Below are positions 12,645 through 26,000 of a DNA stretch of 64,000 nucleotides, piece after piece; within the stretch, counting starts at the first letter, position 1, and every line of letters begins with the position of its first letter. Both the position numbers and the translations under genes were made by a program. The DNA is from Trogon surrucura (Eukaryota > Chordata > Aves > Trogoniformes > Trogonidae), in NCBI GenBank assembly GCA_020746105.1, contig CM036622.1:16841487-16905486 (forward strand), written 5' to 3'. The notes under the pieces were generated by a model that was given only the letters and a program-made list of their open reading frames with translations, made no database searches and was not told the origin of the DNA.

Positions 12645-15600
12645 TAATTGGTGCTCACACTGAGCGAAAGTGGGAAACTTGACTTCTGTGACGTTGTTTG
12701 GCACTTGTGGGCTGGCCAACCAGCCTGTGAACATCAGCAGACCCATCAGCACATATCCAGGCTTTGTCTTCTCTTTTGTGGTGTCCCACCTCCAGCATCA
12801 TGACTGAAACCCACTTACCGAGGTCTGTGTCTTCAAGTCGTAGTGTTCTGGACTTGTCACTTAAACTTATTTTTGATGTTCTTCAGTCCTGTGGCTTAAG
12901 CCTTTTGAATAGGACACCTCCTTTACAGCAGCTCTCTTTCTGTTATTCCATTCTGGACCTGTGACCTACCTTTATTTGCCTACCAAAATGACTGCTAATA
13001 CTCGTAGTCTTATGCTCACTGAGGTTGAGCTGTTCCCAGCTCTCCAAACTCTTTGGTCTGTATCTCTTAATTCATTTTTTCTAGGATATGTATTGAAAGC
13101 TTCTGGGCCTTTCATGGAGTTTCAAATCAGTGCTACTCAACTGGTGCACACAGGCACAACCATGGGCCCACTATAGTATCGCTGACAGCTATCCCAGCCA
13201 AGCCCTTGAAAACAGAGAAACAAGCAGCACATTAGACAAGAAATTAAAACCTAAAGATTTTGATATCTGTGTTGTCCACTCTTCCCTTTATTCTCAGTTT
13301 AAATTGAGCTAAAACTGATCAAATACAGGTCATTTTAGACCTTCCCTGGTGTATATATCGTACCTGCAGTAAGCAAGAAAGAGTAAGATGTTTTGATATA
13401 TCACCAATCCACTCAACCCTGTGGAGTCTCTTAAACCTTTAACAGTGAAGAGCTAGTGGACAGCAGTGTGTGACAAGTGTATAACATGTTTGTATTAAGC
13501 CAGCTGGTTAAATTTTTATGCCTGAAACTGTTTGTGGGTTTCAGAACAGAGCAGCTTTTCCGCTGTTCCTACATTCATAGTTATGGTCTCTTGTGAAAGC
13601 ACCTGCGTAACAGAAAAGCAGTTTAATGCTACTACTCAGCCACTATTTGTTATTAAATAAAATCCTTTAAAGAAGGGATTTAGATATGGCTCAGACACCA
13701 CAGAGTTGGAACAGGTGGGGTTTTTTTATTTGTTCATTCCTTAGCAAGCCAAATATAAATGATAGTGAGTTTCTTGGTGCAAATCACTGAATTTATTTCA
13801 AAAACAAAATTGGGCTGAGAAAAGAAAAATGGTGAATTCCAGTGTGACAGTTATTCTGGCCATTTAGGAACCAAGGTAGGAGTTATACTTTTGTTCTGAG
13901 GCAGGGTTTCACGAACAAAGTGATAACTTAACTACTTCTCTTGCACTTCATAACCTCTCAGTACTCTCTCCAGTACGCATTATTTAAATTGTTCAAATTA
14001 AATTCAAACATCATACATTTTAAGCTGATTTTGACCAACACCCCCCCCCCCCCCGCCAAACCCTGTTGCCTGAAATAACTGTTATTCACTGCAGCAGAAA
14101 ATGTAGACACTCCAACAATATTTAGCCAAAGGATATAAAAGGACACAGTATTTTTTTAAAAGTATTTTTCTGAAAGATGAGATACCAAGTGTTTGTGAAG
14201 CACTGAATGAGCAAAGCCAGGATTAGCAATTAAATGCAAGAGCATACTTCTAAAAGACAGCAAAATCTTGCAGATGTTAATAGGCAACATTTAAAAGAAT
14301 GTGAATTATTAATGCTATTATTATGCATATTTCCTTACTGTGACAGTTTCATTGTCTCTTCCGTGCGTTTATCTATGATTCCATGTATCATTAAGATTTT
14401 CATGGTAAATTAATTTCTGTTTATATTTACTCTGTTCAGGGCAATAGATGCTAGCAGACACAGCATACATGCTTAAAAGAGTATTCCTTGTATACTCCCT
14501 TTTAGTGTCTGTAATACGAATAGTTAAAGTCATGTTAGCTATGAAGATCTGCAGAGTATTTTTATTCTTAGTAATAAAGAGCAAGTTATTTTTGTCTTTA
14601 GTGTCCTAATAGTGTTTTGTCAAGTGTGGTTAGAGTAATTTTTTCATAATCTGCTAACATGCTGTGTATGCTGAAGTTCCTCTAACATAAACAGAGATTC
14701 ATCTCCCAGCAAAGCAGAATTTGAGAATCCTCTGTAATTCTATGATGGGAATAGCTGGAATTTTTGATACATGGTGGCAAAAGCAGGGTACTGCTGGTAA
14801 TTCACTCTCCTGCTCTTTCTTGAAAAATCTAACTCATCCCAATGCCTTTTTGCACCAAAATTAAGCAGCATGTTCTTTCCCAGCTGCATGAGATCTGAAA
14901 ATGCTTTCCCTGAGGGAAACCCCAGGAATTAGCCAGACCTTTAAACCAACAAAAAAGACTGGAAAGTGCTTCAGTGCATGCTGGGGGATTTTGCATCAGA
15001 AAGGGAGGTTGCTGCAATTATTTCCTACTTTCCCATTGAACATCCATACCTCTTGAGCAATAAATAGGCTGTGAATAGGAAGGAAAAATTATTTCCCTGT
15101 GTTTTGCTGCATCAAAGCACATTTTTGTCTACTGAAATACTTAAAACTCTAAGTTGTCTTTTATTTTTGAAGGGCAGTAAAGTGCTCTTTATTCCAAAAA
15201 ATTTCAGTAGGTTTGATTTAAAACCAAGAGCAATTGGCTGTGGCAGCTGAGCCCTTCACCAGGATTATGTCACACATCCTGTCCTGTTTCTTATTCCATG
15301 GTGGCTAAGAGTCTTCCCAGAGGAATTTGTTGTATTGAACACAGTGTGGACACAGAGAATGGACCAAATCAGTATTTAGATAATTGATTCAATTATGTGG
15401 ACTACCTTTCCAAAGGCTTTTCACTTTTCCTGTAACTTCAGTCCCATTTTGCCTGTTCAGTGTTTGAAATGCAAATATCATTCCCATGCCTACACTAGAC
15501 ACACATACATGTGTATAATGATGCTTATGTGTTTTTAGTGCCCAGGCTCCCAGCATATAAACTCATATGGGCACACAGATAATTGTATATTAACTTGACA

Positions 15601-16274
15601 TAGAGGTAGAGATTGTATTTATGAGACTGTAGGTTGGTTTTGATGAGGTGTACTTAACTGTGCAAAAGTAAACACTTCATGTGAATTTTAGCATGCTTAG
15701 ATCTAAAGAAGTAGGAAGCTGACTTCTATGGGGGAAGAGAAGATGATTTGGGACTTTTGTTTTGGAAAGCTTTCACAGGTTAGAATTAGCTGAACTGAGC
15801 TGGGCCATTCTTGTATTTACACTAGATATTATAAATATAGTCATAATTGGTGGCCCTTTACTCTGCAAATTAGACTTTTAACTTTATTGGGACTTATTGG
15901 TTTTCCCTGAGTAACTGTTTTAAGTAGAAAGAAAACTCTTTTAAAATGGGGAAAATTAAGGGGGAGGGGAAAGGGTGTGTGTGTCTAAAGCACAATATTG
16001 CAGTTGGAAAGGAGTGAGTTACTTTCAGCAAAGTCAGGGGACTTGTACACATCCTGCTCATTCATTTCTACAAACAAATTCTACTGGTGATGAAAGTGTT
16101 GGCATCTATGCTTTCTATCACTTAGTTGCCTCCTTAAAATAACAGATGTGATTGGAATTTTCTTGTTATTTCATATTGTGTGGGTTCATTGTAATTCATT
16201 TTCTCATGAGGACTGGATTGGAAGTCATAACATTTCAGAAGCATTGAACATCTGTGTGTGAGCTCAGCTGCTTA
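12645..16274. other. Gene-free AT-rich sequence
   Basis: No gene or repeat family is recognised apart from the C homopolymer at 14041-14054. The frames at 12764-13312 are overlapping short frames without domains. Confidence 0.5.
14041..14054 (+). repeat. Poly-C run
   Basis: There are fourteen consecutive C residues, the longest C/G homopolymer in the window. The run is prone to slippage and sequencing error, so its true length is uncertain. Confidence 0.9.
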
Positions 16275-16350
16275 GGATCATAGAACCACAGAAACATCAA
16301 GGTTGGAAAGGACCTTAAGATCATCAAGTCCAAGCTACAGCCCTATTTGT
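16275..16350 (-). mobile_element. Short CR1 3' end relic
   Basis: The minus-strand CR1 terminus is recognisable from ATCATAGAACCACAGAAA followed by GGTTGGAAAGGACCTTAAGA and CATCAAGTCCAA on the plus strand. This is the antisense of the conserved CR1 3' end. Only about 75 bases remain, and the ending (TTGGACTTGATGATC on the minus strand) belongs to a different subfamily from the ATTCTGTG copies. Confidence 0.85.
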
Positions 16351-18889
16351 CAGTGTACTGTTGTATAGGCAAAGCCAGTATCAAAACCCAGCAATATTTT
16401 GGGTTCTTTGCTTTCCTGTTTGTTTAAAGTTAAGAAGTGGGTTTTTTCTGTTTGTTTGGGGTTTTTTTGAAATCTGTTCTATTTTACCATATATTGACTT
16501 AAGAGCTCTCTCAGAGCAATTGCATGAATATTATCTTGTAAAGAGCAAAAATAGATTGGCCTGAAGAAATCTTCAGATAAGAAAGAGATGGAAGAACTGC
16601 TGCCTGCAGTAACTTTATGTTGCAGGTTACTTGAGGACAATGCTGCCTGTGGATAAAATAGGGTGAAAAACCCCCTCTGTCTAGAGTAGTAGTTATAAGT
16701 AAATTTCAGAGTTTCTCCGGTACTTCTACATTTGGGGCACTGGATGATTTTATCTTTTTTTAATAGAAAAATGTTTTATAGCTTGGCAGCACCAAGAACC
16801 GTTTGAAAGGAAATCATTTTGATGGTTTCATTTGTCTTGAAATATGGGGAAATTTGCACCATGGAACAGGGAATCATTTGACCAGAATGAAGACGTAACG
16901 TTTGTATTTGTGTTCAGTTCTAGCTTCCAGATTCATCCTGAGGAATGACTGTATGCAATTATTTGCAGAATTATTTTAAAAACACCGAACAGTGATCATG
17001 TTGGCAATTCAGTGCTGAGGATGAATCCAGTCAACATTTATCACCGTGTCAGCATTTGTTTCACTTCTTTTGAAAATACCCTGATGTTTGAAAGGTTATA
17101 TATTAGCTGAACACTCAAGGTTTGTCTCTGTGCCCATGGATGCTATGGATGCACCTAAAAGACTATTCTTTGATGATGAGTTAGTTTTCCTTGTATCTGA
17201 CTTTATTGGGAAGCAGGCTGGCTATGTCAGATGCAGGAATCATATTTTACAAAGTGTACATTTAAGGCAAGTCCTGCCACTATTTCTCACTAGGAATTAG
17301 GAGCTTCATTGGGAATAAGTAGGAAAACATCAACTAACTAAAAGTGCGCTCTCTGTTAGGAAGGAGAAACCTTCTGCTTCCCACTCCAGTGCTGTGTGAA
17401 GAAGGATCTCAGGCTATAGTTTTCAGTGATACCATGATTGCTCTCTTGTTCTTAGAACAGCACAGAATAGCCTGTATCTCTACTACTAAATGCTCTTGTT
17501 TTCCCAGGCAGGATGGCTGTAGTCTCCCCACTGGGGACAATATTTGGTCTGTGTTGATTTCTGCCCCATGCCCAGTAATTGCTTAGAGGAATGCTTTGGC
17601 TTGGGACCAAAATCATGCCCCAAATCCTTCTACAAGTATGAACCACTGAGTTTAGGACTTTGGAATAATTCCTTAGCACTGTTCAGTTTACCGAGAATGA
17701 TGTAAATTTGGATACACAACTGTGTCATTCCCAATTCCAGGCTAGCTTTATGCTGTGAAATACAGAAGCTGTGATATGTATGTTTTTCTGTGCAAGAGCT
17801 GCCCAACAAGCACGTTGTGGGTTTTCACCATTTTCCTTTACCATCTTCTTAGGTTGCCTAAGTGGCCGTGCAAACAGGAGTCTGGCTGACTCATCATTCA
17901 AATATGACTCATAAGTCAGGCAGATTCAACCAAAGTGGACATAAATCACAAAGACTTAAAAAATCTGTGAGCTGATAGGAAAGTGGAGAGAGCAGAATAC
18001 GCTGATTTAACAACAAATTCAGAAACTCCTGATCTGCAAGAGCAATGCTTTTATGTCATTATTGTAAATAGTATCTGGGATGTGGTTTTGTCCTTGATCA
18101 AATCTTCATGATCAGTTACAGTGTAGATGAAGTGCACTGATCAGAAACACGGCAAGGGGAACTGTCATTGGCCATATTGTTCTTTCCTTTCAATCACTGT
18201 CGGAGATGAAAATTCCTAGATTTTGATGATCTACAATATCTATTATTAAAACAATTTCAAACAGTGGAATCTTGTGAATATACATTTTGTGATTTTTATT
18301 TTTTTTTTAATTGAGCTGTGCATCCTTCTACAATGATCTGACCTGTGGTTTGTGGCTTGCCCCTCGCCAGCTCCACAAAATATCTTTTTGTGCTGCTATA
18401 AAGATAGTGAGCTTGCTCTTTAGGGAAGAGGATCCAGATGAGGCAGTTATACAAAAGTAACTTCAGTTTTATTGTCATCAATCTCATCATCACAAGATCA
18501 TATACATCTACAAGATCATATATATCTATTCTGCCGTAGTTACTAATATTTTAGTGACCTTGTTTTGTACAGCTTCCCCAAAACAAGTAGATGTTCTTGA
18601 TCAGAATTTTGGGAACGGTTATATAGGTAGTGTTTTGACAAAAATAGAGGAGGAGACACAAAGAAAAATTGACACAAGCCTATTTTAATGATCTCTTCCT
18701 GTACCGTAGTACAAACACAAATTAATTTTTTTGCATTGTGGGATCAAGGCACCTTTGCCTAAACTTTAGTTCTAACCACAAGGCAACCATCTTGGCTAAA
18801 ATATTGCAGGAGTTCTTGGCCCTCAAAAAACTAACCTTTCTCATGGCATTTGATGTGGGATAATTATCTAAAATTACTTAACTACCTAC
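16351..18889. other. Gene-free AT-rich sequence
   Basis: No gene is recognised. A two-unit 18-base tandem (ACAAGATCATATACATCT type) lies at about 18492-18527. An A-rich end of about ten A on the minus strand at 18299-18309 follows a 65-codon minus frame, but I see no retrogene signature beyond that. Confidence 0.45.
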
Positions 18890-19590
18890 AGAGAATTGTT
18901 CACGCATTTGAAAATCGAGAAAGTTTCCAGGACAGCATGCAGTTGGTGCATAAAGAGTTCTCCCCACAAAGGTTTCTAAGGTAACCTTAAGGGTTAATAG
19001 CATTAGGGGAGCTTCATGTTTCTGACTTTAAGAGAAAATCCCACAGAGCATGGAATGGAGTGGAGATACCATGGTCAAGCTCTGAACACAAAGGAACCCT
19101 TCACTGAGCTTGCACATTGAATTTTTCTAGTCTATACCTTTAAACAAGAAGCGAGGAAAATTTACACCAATCACAATGAAGATATGCAAGACTCGAGTCA
19201 CTCAAGCTCCACCTGAAAGGTAACAAATACTGTAAAAATGGCCCAAGAGAGGGGGAATTTTAGGGAAAATTCCACTATTGTCAGGGGAAATACTGCCACA
19301 GACCACCTCTGACTCCTGGGATCAGGCGACGGGCTGAGCCTCTCTTCCCCCCCATAGGGACGCCTTTGGGTAAGGTCTGAACACTTGGTCTCACCAAGTG
19401 CTGTCCCAGGATACTTAGGAAATCTTTATAGAGCTGCTCATGATCTAATACATATGTAACTTTTGCACATGCTTTGCAGACAGTCATTGTCACTGGCAAT
19501 CAAAATGAATTTGTGTATCTATTGCTTCAATAAATTATATTTGATTCTGATCTGGCTGTGCAAGTCCCTGTTGACACTGACACACAGGGT
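18890..19590 (+). mobile_element. Probable solo LTR or LTR remnant, avian ERV
   Basis: The right part has the layout of a retroviral LTR on the plus strand: a GC-richer promoter-like stretch, then a CAATAAATTATATTTGATTC poly(A)-signal segment at about 19528-19547, then a U5-like end near 19,560-19,590. From memory the pattern resembles avian ERVL-type LTRs, but I could not align it. The ends are approximate, no internal region is recognised beside it, and it is a broken fossil. Confidence 0.4.
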
Positions 19591-19740
19591 TTGGCTGTGT
19601 ATGTTGCCACCCTCACTTTAGTAGTGATTAATTGTGCATCACTCAGAACCTCAGCTTAGCTGCCCCCAGCCCCTCTGGTATCTGAGGACAAGCTGGAACA
19701 CAAGAGGGTTTAGCTTCTGCCAAACTGATTTGTCCCTTAT

Positions 19741-19842
19741 TTTTGCAACAGCAATTGTTGCTTCTTTTAATGTGACAGAAATTGGACCCTCCTTTTTTGC
19801 CACAGAGATTGTTGCCTCCCTTTTAATGCAGCAGAAAATTGG
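19741..19842 (+). repeat. Two-copy tandem duplication, about 54 bp
   Basis: A segment starting TTTTGCAACAGCAATTGTTG (19741-19786) is followed by a diverged second copy starting TTTTGCCACAGAGATTGTTG (19795-19842). Both end in a CAGAAA..ATTGG block. The surrounding interval 19591-20251 holds no recognised gene. Confidence 0.7.
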
Positions 19843-20251
19843 CATCATGGGCAGGATTGCCATGGATAGACTGCTGCAAAAATGTAATTGTGCCCCTTTC
19901 CAGAAAAGGAAGGAGTGAGACCAAGCATTTTGGAGGGATTAAAAAAAAAGTGCTAGAATGTGTTGAGCTGTGTCAAGCTGCTGAAAAGACTGGTGCAGTG
20001 TTAAGAGCCTGTTGCCCTTGTGTCCAGCATGAAGCTAGGGAAATCCCCACTTGTGGATGCCCTACATTTTACAGTTAGCTGTGCTGGCAGCACTGCGTTG
20101 CAGAATTAAGACTTTCGTCCTTGAGCTCTTTTCTAAACAAGTACATAACTCTTGCTTGCTAATTATGAAGAGAGACCCTGACCAGCTGAGTACAGCTCAT
20201 GTTGGGAGTTTGTCCATGAGAATGAACAGATAAGACACTTCTTGTACACAA

Positions 20252-21149
20252 GATCACAGAATGTCAGGGTTTTGAAGGGACCTCAAAAGATCATCTGGTC
20301 CAGCCCCCCTGCCAGAACAGGATCACCCAGAGTAGATCGCACAGGAATGCATCCAGGTGGGTTTTGAACGTCTCCAAAGGAGACTCCACAACCTCCCTGG
20401 GCATCCTGTTCCAGTGCTCTGTCACCCTCACAGTGAAAAAGTTTTTTCTAATATTTTTGTGGAACCTCCTATGTTCCAGCTTGTACCCATTGTCCCTTGT
20501 CCTGTCATTGGACATCACTGAAAAGAGCCTGGCTCCGTCCTCCTGACACTCCCCCTTGACATATTTATAAACATTTATGAGGTCACCCCTCAGCCTCCTC
20601 TTCTCCAAGCTAAAGAGACCCACCTTCTTCAGCCTTTCCTCATAAGGGAGATGTTCCACTCCCTTCAGCATCTTTGTGGCACTGTGCCGGACTCTCTCAA
20701 GCAGTTCCCTGTCTCTCTTGAGCTGAGGGGCCCAGAACTGGACACAATATTTCAGATGGGGTCTCACCAGGGCAGAGTAGAAGGGCAGGAGAACCTCTCT
20801 CGACCCACTTGCTACTCCCCTTCTAACACACCCCAGGATGCCATTGGCCTTCTTGGCCACGAGGGCACAGTGCTGGCTCATGGTCATCCTGCTGTCCACT
20901 AGAACCCCAAGGTCCCTTTCCCCTGCGCTGCTCTCCAGCAGGGCAGTCCCCAACCTATACTGGCACACGGGGTTATTCTTTCCCAAGTGCAAAACTCTAC
21001 ACTTGCCCTTGTTGAACTTCATCAGATTTCTCCCCGCCCAGTCCTCCAGCCTGTCTAGGTCTCTCTGAATGGCAGCACAGCCTTCTGGTGTGTCTACCAC
21101 TCCTCCTAGCTTTGTGTCATCAGCAAATTTGCTGATAGTGTTCTCGAGT
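20252..21149 (-). mobile_element. CR1 LINE 3' fragment with long open RT frame
   Basis: This is a 5'-truncated minus-strand CR1. It starts just before the reverse-transcriptase catalytic motif [10 protein letters not shown] (the CR1 form of the YADD box) and runs through the thumb and C-terminal blocks ([74 protein letters not shown]) to a single tail unit at the left. The frame is open from the 5' junction to the stop at 20291, about 286 codons, so it inserted fairly recently. It lacks the fingers and palm start and cannot be active. It is inserted in LTR-type sequence, and its frame happens to continue into the antisense of that flank. Confidence 0.96.
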
Positions 21150-21590
21150 CTCAAAACAGACCTGGGAAAGTCTGTTCTCTCTGTGTGATAAGAAAGTGAT
21201 TGAAGGAGTACATGAGCTAATAACAACCCTGGCTGCATAGTCTGGTCTCTTGTTTGTAACCCACAAATAGTGCTTCGTGCTAATAAGTATAAATATGTGT
21301 GCCTGCTTGCAATAAAGTGAATTCCATTTTCCACCATCTCAGAGTTCGTGCGTGCTTCTCCACATATGTTCCCAAGCAAATTTCCGATGTAGAATATGCA
21401 GCTTTGAGACTGCAAAATGAGGTGCTGAGATCATCATTGGCATTTGAAAGGGAGACAGAGAAAGCACTAGGAACCCGAATTGATAAACTCCTGAGTGAGA
21501 ATGGTAAACTCCTGAGTGAGAATGATAAGTATGTATATATATTTGGGGAATATGTGCTTTCAAAGGATAATTGTTTCTACCTCTCTTAGA
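21150..21590 (+). mobile_element. LTR end plus short internal piece of an avian ERV-like element
   Basis: Immediately beside the CR1 lies a plus-strand segment with retroviral LTR layout: a TATA-like AAGTATAAATATG at about 21278, a CAATAAAG poly(A)-signal segment at about 21310, and a U5-like end near 21,360. Downstream is a short coiled-coil-like coding piece, rich in Leu, Glu and Lys, which includes a 21-base tandem duplication (21482-21523). The family is uncertain. The element is a broken fossil of which only this part is recognisable, and the CR1 at 20252-21149 probably lies within its LTR. Confidence 0.4.
21482..21523 (+). repeat. Two-unit 21-bp tandem repeat
   Basis: Two adjacent 21-base units share AAACTCCTGAGTGAGAAT and differ only at their first bases. 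The period is a multiple of three, so it duplicates seven residues in the frame open here. Confidence 0.85.
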
Positions 21591-21830
21591 CTCCTACTTA
21601 GAATGAGATGATTTACCCTTCTGAAGTGGCTAACACGTGCTGTTGAGACAGAGACTAGACCATTTGCTTAGTTTTTATGGCTAGATTTAAATAAGATGAC
21701 TCCACCCCTGATGTTTTCCTGTAAGTTTTTCCTTTCCTAGCCTTCCAGAAAGGATAAATTAAGTCTCCTGAGAAAGTATCTTTGTTATGGATATCCCACA
21801 TCAATTATGTTTTTTATAGGTGAATGGGTG

Positions 21831-23010
21831 AATCATAGAATCATAGAATCATAGAATCATAGAATGTTAGGGATTGGAAGGGACCTCGAAAGATCATCAA
21901 GTCCAATCCCCCTGCCAGAGCAGGAATGCCTAGATTATGCTACACAGGAACGTGTCCAGGCAGGTCTTGAATGTCTCCAGAGAAGGAGACTCCACAACCT
22001 CTCTGGGCAGCCTGTTCCAGGGCTCCGTCACCCTCACTGAGAAGAAGTTTCTTCTCGAGTTTAAGTGGAACCTCTTATGTTCCAGTTTCAGCCCATTACC
22101 CCTTGTCCTATCAGTGGTTGTCACCGAGAAGAGCCTGGCTCCATCCTCGTGACACTCACCCTTGATATATTTGTAAACATTAATGAGGTCACCCCTCAGC
22201 CTCCTCTTCTCCAAACTAAAGAGCCCCAGATCCTTCAGTCTTTTCTCATAAGGGAGATGCTCCACTCCCTTAATCATCCTAGTTGCCCTGTGCTGGACTC
22301 TCTCCAGCACTTCCCTGTCTTTCTTGAACTGAGGGGCCCAGAACTGGACACAGTATTCCAGATGGGGTCTCACCAGGGCACAGTAGAGGGGAAGGAGAAC
22401 CTCTCTCGACCTACTAACCACCCCCCTTCTAATACACCCCAGGATGCCATTGGCCTTCCTGGCCACAAGGGCACAGTGCTGGCTCATGGTCATCCTGCTG
22501 TCCACCAAGACTCCCAGGTCCCTTTCCCCTACACTGCTCTCTAATAAGTCATTCCCCAACTTATACTGGAACCTGGGGTTGTTCCTACCCAGATGCAAGA
22601 CCCTACACTTACCCTTGTTATATTTCATTAAATTTTTCCCCGCCCAACCCTCCAGCCTGTCCAGGTCTCGCTGGATGGCAGCACAGCCTTCTGGTGTGTC
22701 AGCCACTCCTCCCAGCTTCGTGTCATCAGCAAACTTGCTGATAGTACTCTCTAGTCCCTCATCCAAGTCATCGATGAATATATTGAACAATACTGGTCCC
22801 AGTACCGACCCTTGAGGCACTCCACTGGATACAGGTCTCCAACCAGACTCCGCCCCATTGACCACAACTCTTTGTCTTCTTCCCCTCAGCCAGTTCACAG
22901 TCCACCTCACTACCCGAGAGTCTAGACCACACTTCCTCAGTTTAGCAGCAAGGATGCTGTGGGAGACTGTGTCAAATGCTTTACTGAAGTCAAGGTAGAC
23001 CACATCCACA
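21831..23010 (-). mobile_element. CR1 LINE 3' fragment with open RT palm-to-C-terminus frame
   Basis: This is a minus-strand CR1 truncated at its 5' end within the reverse transcriptase. The 359-codon frame (21930-23009) begins at motif A ([19 protein letters not shown], catalytic Asp present). It continues through motif B ([20 protein letters not shown]) and motif C ([10 protein letters not shown], both Asp present) to the C-terminal block ending TCLDTFLC. There are no interruptions over these 359 codons, so the insertion is young. The 3' end is followed by four ATTCTATG units. It lacks the endonuclease, ORF1 and the first part of RT, so it is immobile. Its subfamily differs from element C at 35847-39133 in tail type and in many RT residues. 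Confidence 0.97.
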
Positions 23011-26000
23011 CATATTAGGGTGAAACCGCTGTTCCTTATTGTATATAATTGTCAGATTTCATTCATAAGACTTGACACTTCTGAATTAATCTACTCCTCC
23101 ATATGGGAATTTTCACAAGTGTGATTAAAGTTACATTTTTTATGCCTATTATAATCCTATCTTATATTGTTCACATCACTTTATTGGGACTGTAATGCTA
23201 TGCAGCATGTGTTCCCTGGGGTAGAAGATCGGCTTAGAAGTAAAGTATGAGGGGGATATAAATAAACTAGATCAGAGAGAAGTGCAAAATCTTGCTTCAA
23301 AGAAAATTCAAAGAGTGTGGAAGTGCTCAGGGAATAGTAAGAATGATTAAGCCATCAGTGACACTGAGAAAATGAGCTGCCTCCTTTGCTGAAGGTATGA
23401 ATCCACCTTAGCCTCTGGAGAGCCTAGAATGCATAATGATAATCCAAACTTTCATCATCATTAAAATATCACAGAAATAAAGGAGTTAACTTAGTTGTTG
23501 TTATGTATGCAGTTTCTAAGCAACACATTACTAAGGCTATAAAAAAAAATGAAATGGGAAGAAATTCAGAAATGCAAGATTGAAATTCCCACACTAATAA
23601 TCCAGGTATTACCTCTGTTGACTATACTTACTGTCTCTCTTATTTGAATTTATTTTTCTCTTCTTAAGAATTATTTAATGTATTTCTATGAGACCAGTTG
23701 TGTTTTATAAATCACACAGGCTGATCAAAGGAAGAAATGCAATAGCACTGTTAGCCATGTTTCTTCTTCCTTTTCCAGGCTTTCCCCTCTAAGAATTGGA
23801 ATCTTACCTTATGGAATTTTACATTTTTATGAATTTAACAGAGGAGGCTGGTGAACAATAAAGACAGAAAGAAAGATAAATACAATATTTCAAAGTAATT
23901 TTGTGGTTTAGGAAATACAGCCAAAACTTCTAAAATTCTATAAAATTCTTCACTCTTCAGAGTATGGGCTAGTCTCTGCATCAAAAGAAATTCTCCTTCA
24001 TGTCCAGGTATTTGTGACTGCTATTCATCAGATGCATGCTTTTCTTATACTGAAGCAGAAACTGATGATCCGTGTCAGAAGTTAAATACTGGGTGGTTAT
24101 TCTCCACTCATGGCAACTCTTACGTCTCAAGTAGCCTTATGACCTCCAGTATACCACAAACGCCAAGGGCGTTGACAGGAGAAACTGGATTCCACATGGA
24201 CGTCACTGATAAGCCCTGTGATATGAGATGCTCTCTTGTTTAGTAGAAGAAGATCAGAGGTAAAAAGCTCTTTGGATACTTGAGCACTATTTGTTTATTC
24301 CTGCCCCCTCAACATTTGTCACAGAGCATTGTATGCAATGTACATGATAGATCCTGCAAAGTAGAAATGGAAATTTCTGCCAGTAAATAATTAAGATGTT
24401 AACTTATGTAATTTCATATGCATTAGGAATGAAAACGCAGGTAGGACTGTAACAACAGATTTGTGGTATAGACATTTAGTTGCAAGAAAAAGTAAGTAAA
24501 CTTTTTGGAATTTCATTGTGTTCTGCATTAATTTGACACAAAATGTTATCTAACCATCATCTAAGTAAAGAATATTGACAAATATAATGTGCCTAAAATA
24601 GTAACACAATTTCTTATTGTAGGGGGTAACTCCTGTATGGATTATTGTGATATCTATCAACATACATAAATATCGTTATTGGAATACAAAACTAGTCAAT
24701 ATGAAACAGAAGAAGAGAAAATTAAGACTGGTACAGAAAAAGCACCTTTTTTTTTTCTCATGTCCAAGACAAACAAGCTCTTGCAGCTGGGTTTTTTTCT
24801 GAGGGGTTCCACTTACTGGAGAAAAGCATCTTTAAACTCTTCAGAATACACCGTCTCACCCCTTTATTTCCCAGCAGAATGGTGGCTATAGACATGTTGC
24901 CCCTTGTTAACCCAGTCAAAGTTACAACAGAAAAGGCCAAAAAGAAGGCACAGATAAGCTCCCTCTGCAGTAATCCTGAGCCCTGAAAGTGAGTGAAAGA
25001 GCACAGAGAGTGAGACACATGTAATATTTGCTCCAGCAGTCCCTGGTGCACTGTATATTTATATGTACTATCTGATAGCTTGGAGCTTTGATGTGCAAGA
25101 CAGCAAAATATCCATGCTCAGCTTGCAAACCTCCAGAAAGACAGAAAAATAACTCCTCTTTGGCACCAAGCAAGGGTGACAGGATATCTGTCACTGAAAA
25201 CCAAAGCTGAGATGATTTCAAATGGTGAATTTCTTTTTACCTGATTAGATTCTTATTGCTGTCTTGTGTCATTCAATGGGCATTAGACAGAAATAGCTAC
25301 ACAACTGGTGCATCAACAAGATAAAAATATTTTGCTTTGTTATTATGTAAAGCAAATATTAGTAGAGTTAATGGCACCATACTCATTTAAAGACTCTGGC
25401 TCTTGTGTGGTAGGTGTTACCACTCTCCTGACGCAGCAATGCTTTTGGCTAAAATTCCCTAAGTGGGATTGTTATCCTACTGGCAGGAACGCTGTCTGGG
25501 CATTCTGAATTTTGTTTTTTTTTATGCTGAGGTATGAAGATTTATAAACACTAGTCTCAAACAATTTGTGTTTCTCTTACCTAGCTTGAGGACTTGGCCA
25601 CCAATACTAGCTCTTTCTGCAGCACTTTTTTTCCTGAGGCTCAGCTTTCATTTCCATGTGGACCCTAGTCCTAAAGAGTTGCTAATGAAAGTGAACGATG
25701 TTCAAACCAGCACTATCTGTGCAAGCCCCCTAATGCTTCCATGCATGTTTAATTAAACGGTGATTTACCCACGTAAATCAAGGACAGAGTTAAACAAAGG
25801 TGTAATTTTTTCAAGAAACACAGCCTAAGCCAACATCACTGGGGGATGAATGAATTGCTCCATTCATCAGCAGGGGAGAGGTTAGTTCTGAAATGCAATA
25901 ACATCAATTTTTGTGCCAAATAATTCCATTACTGATTATTTAAGAGTTGGTGTAATATGCATAATTTCACAGATCTAAATGGCTTCATCTACCTATGAAA

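Noticed and set aside
18296-18493. 65-codon minus frame ending near an A-rich stretch, possible retrovirus-derived or retrogene piece
   Set aside because: Short, with no diagnostic motif. The A-rich stretch is only about ten bases.
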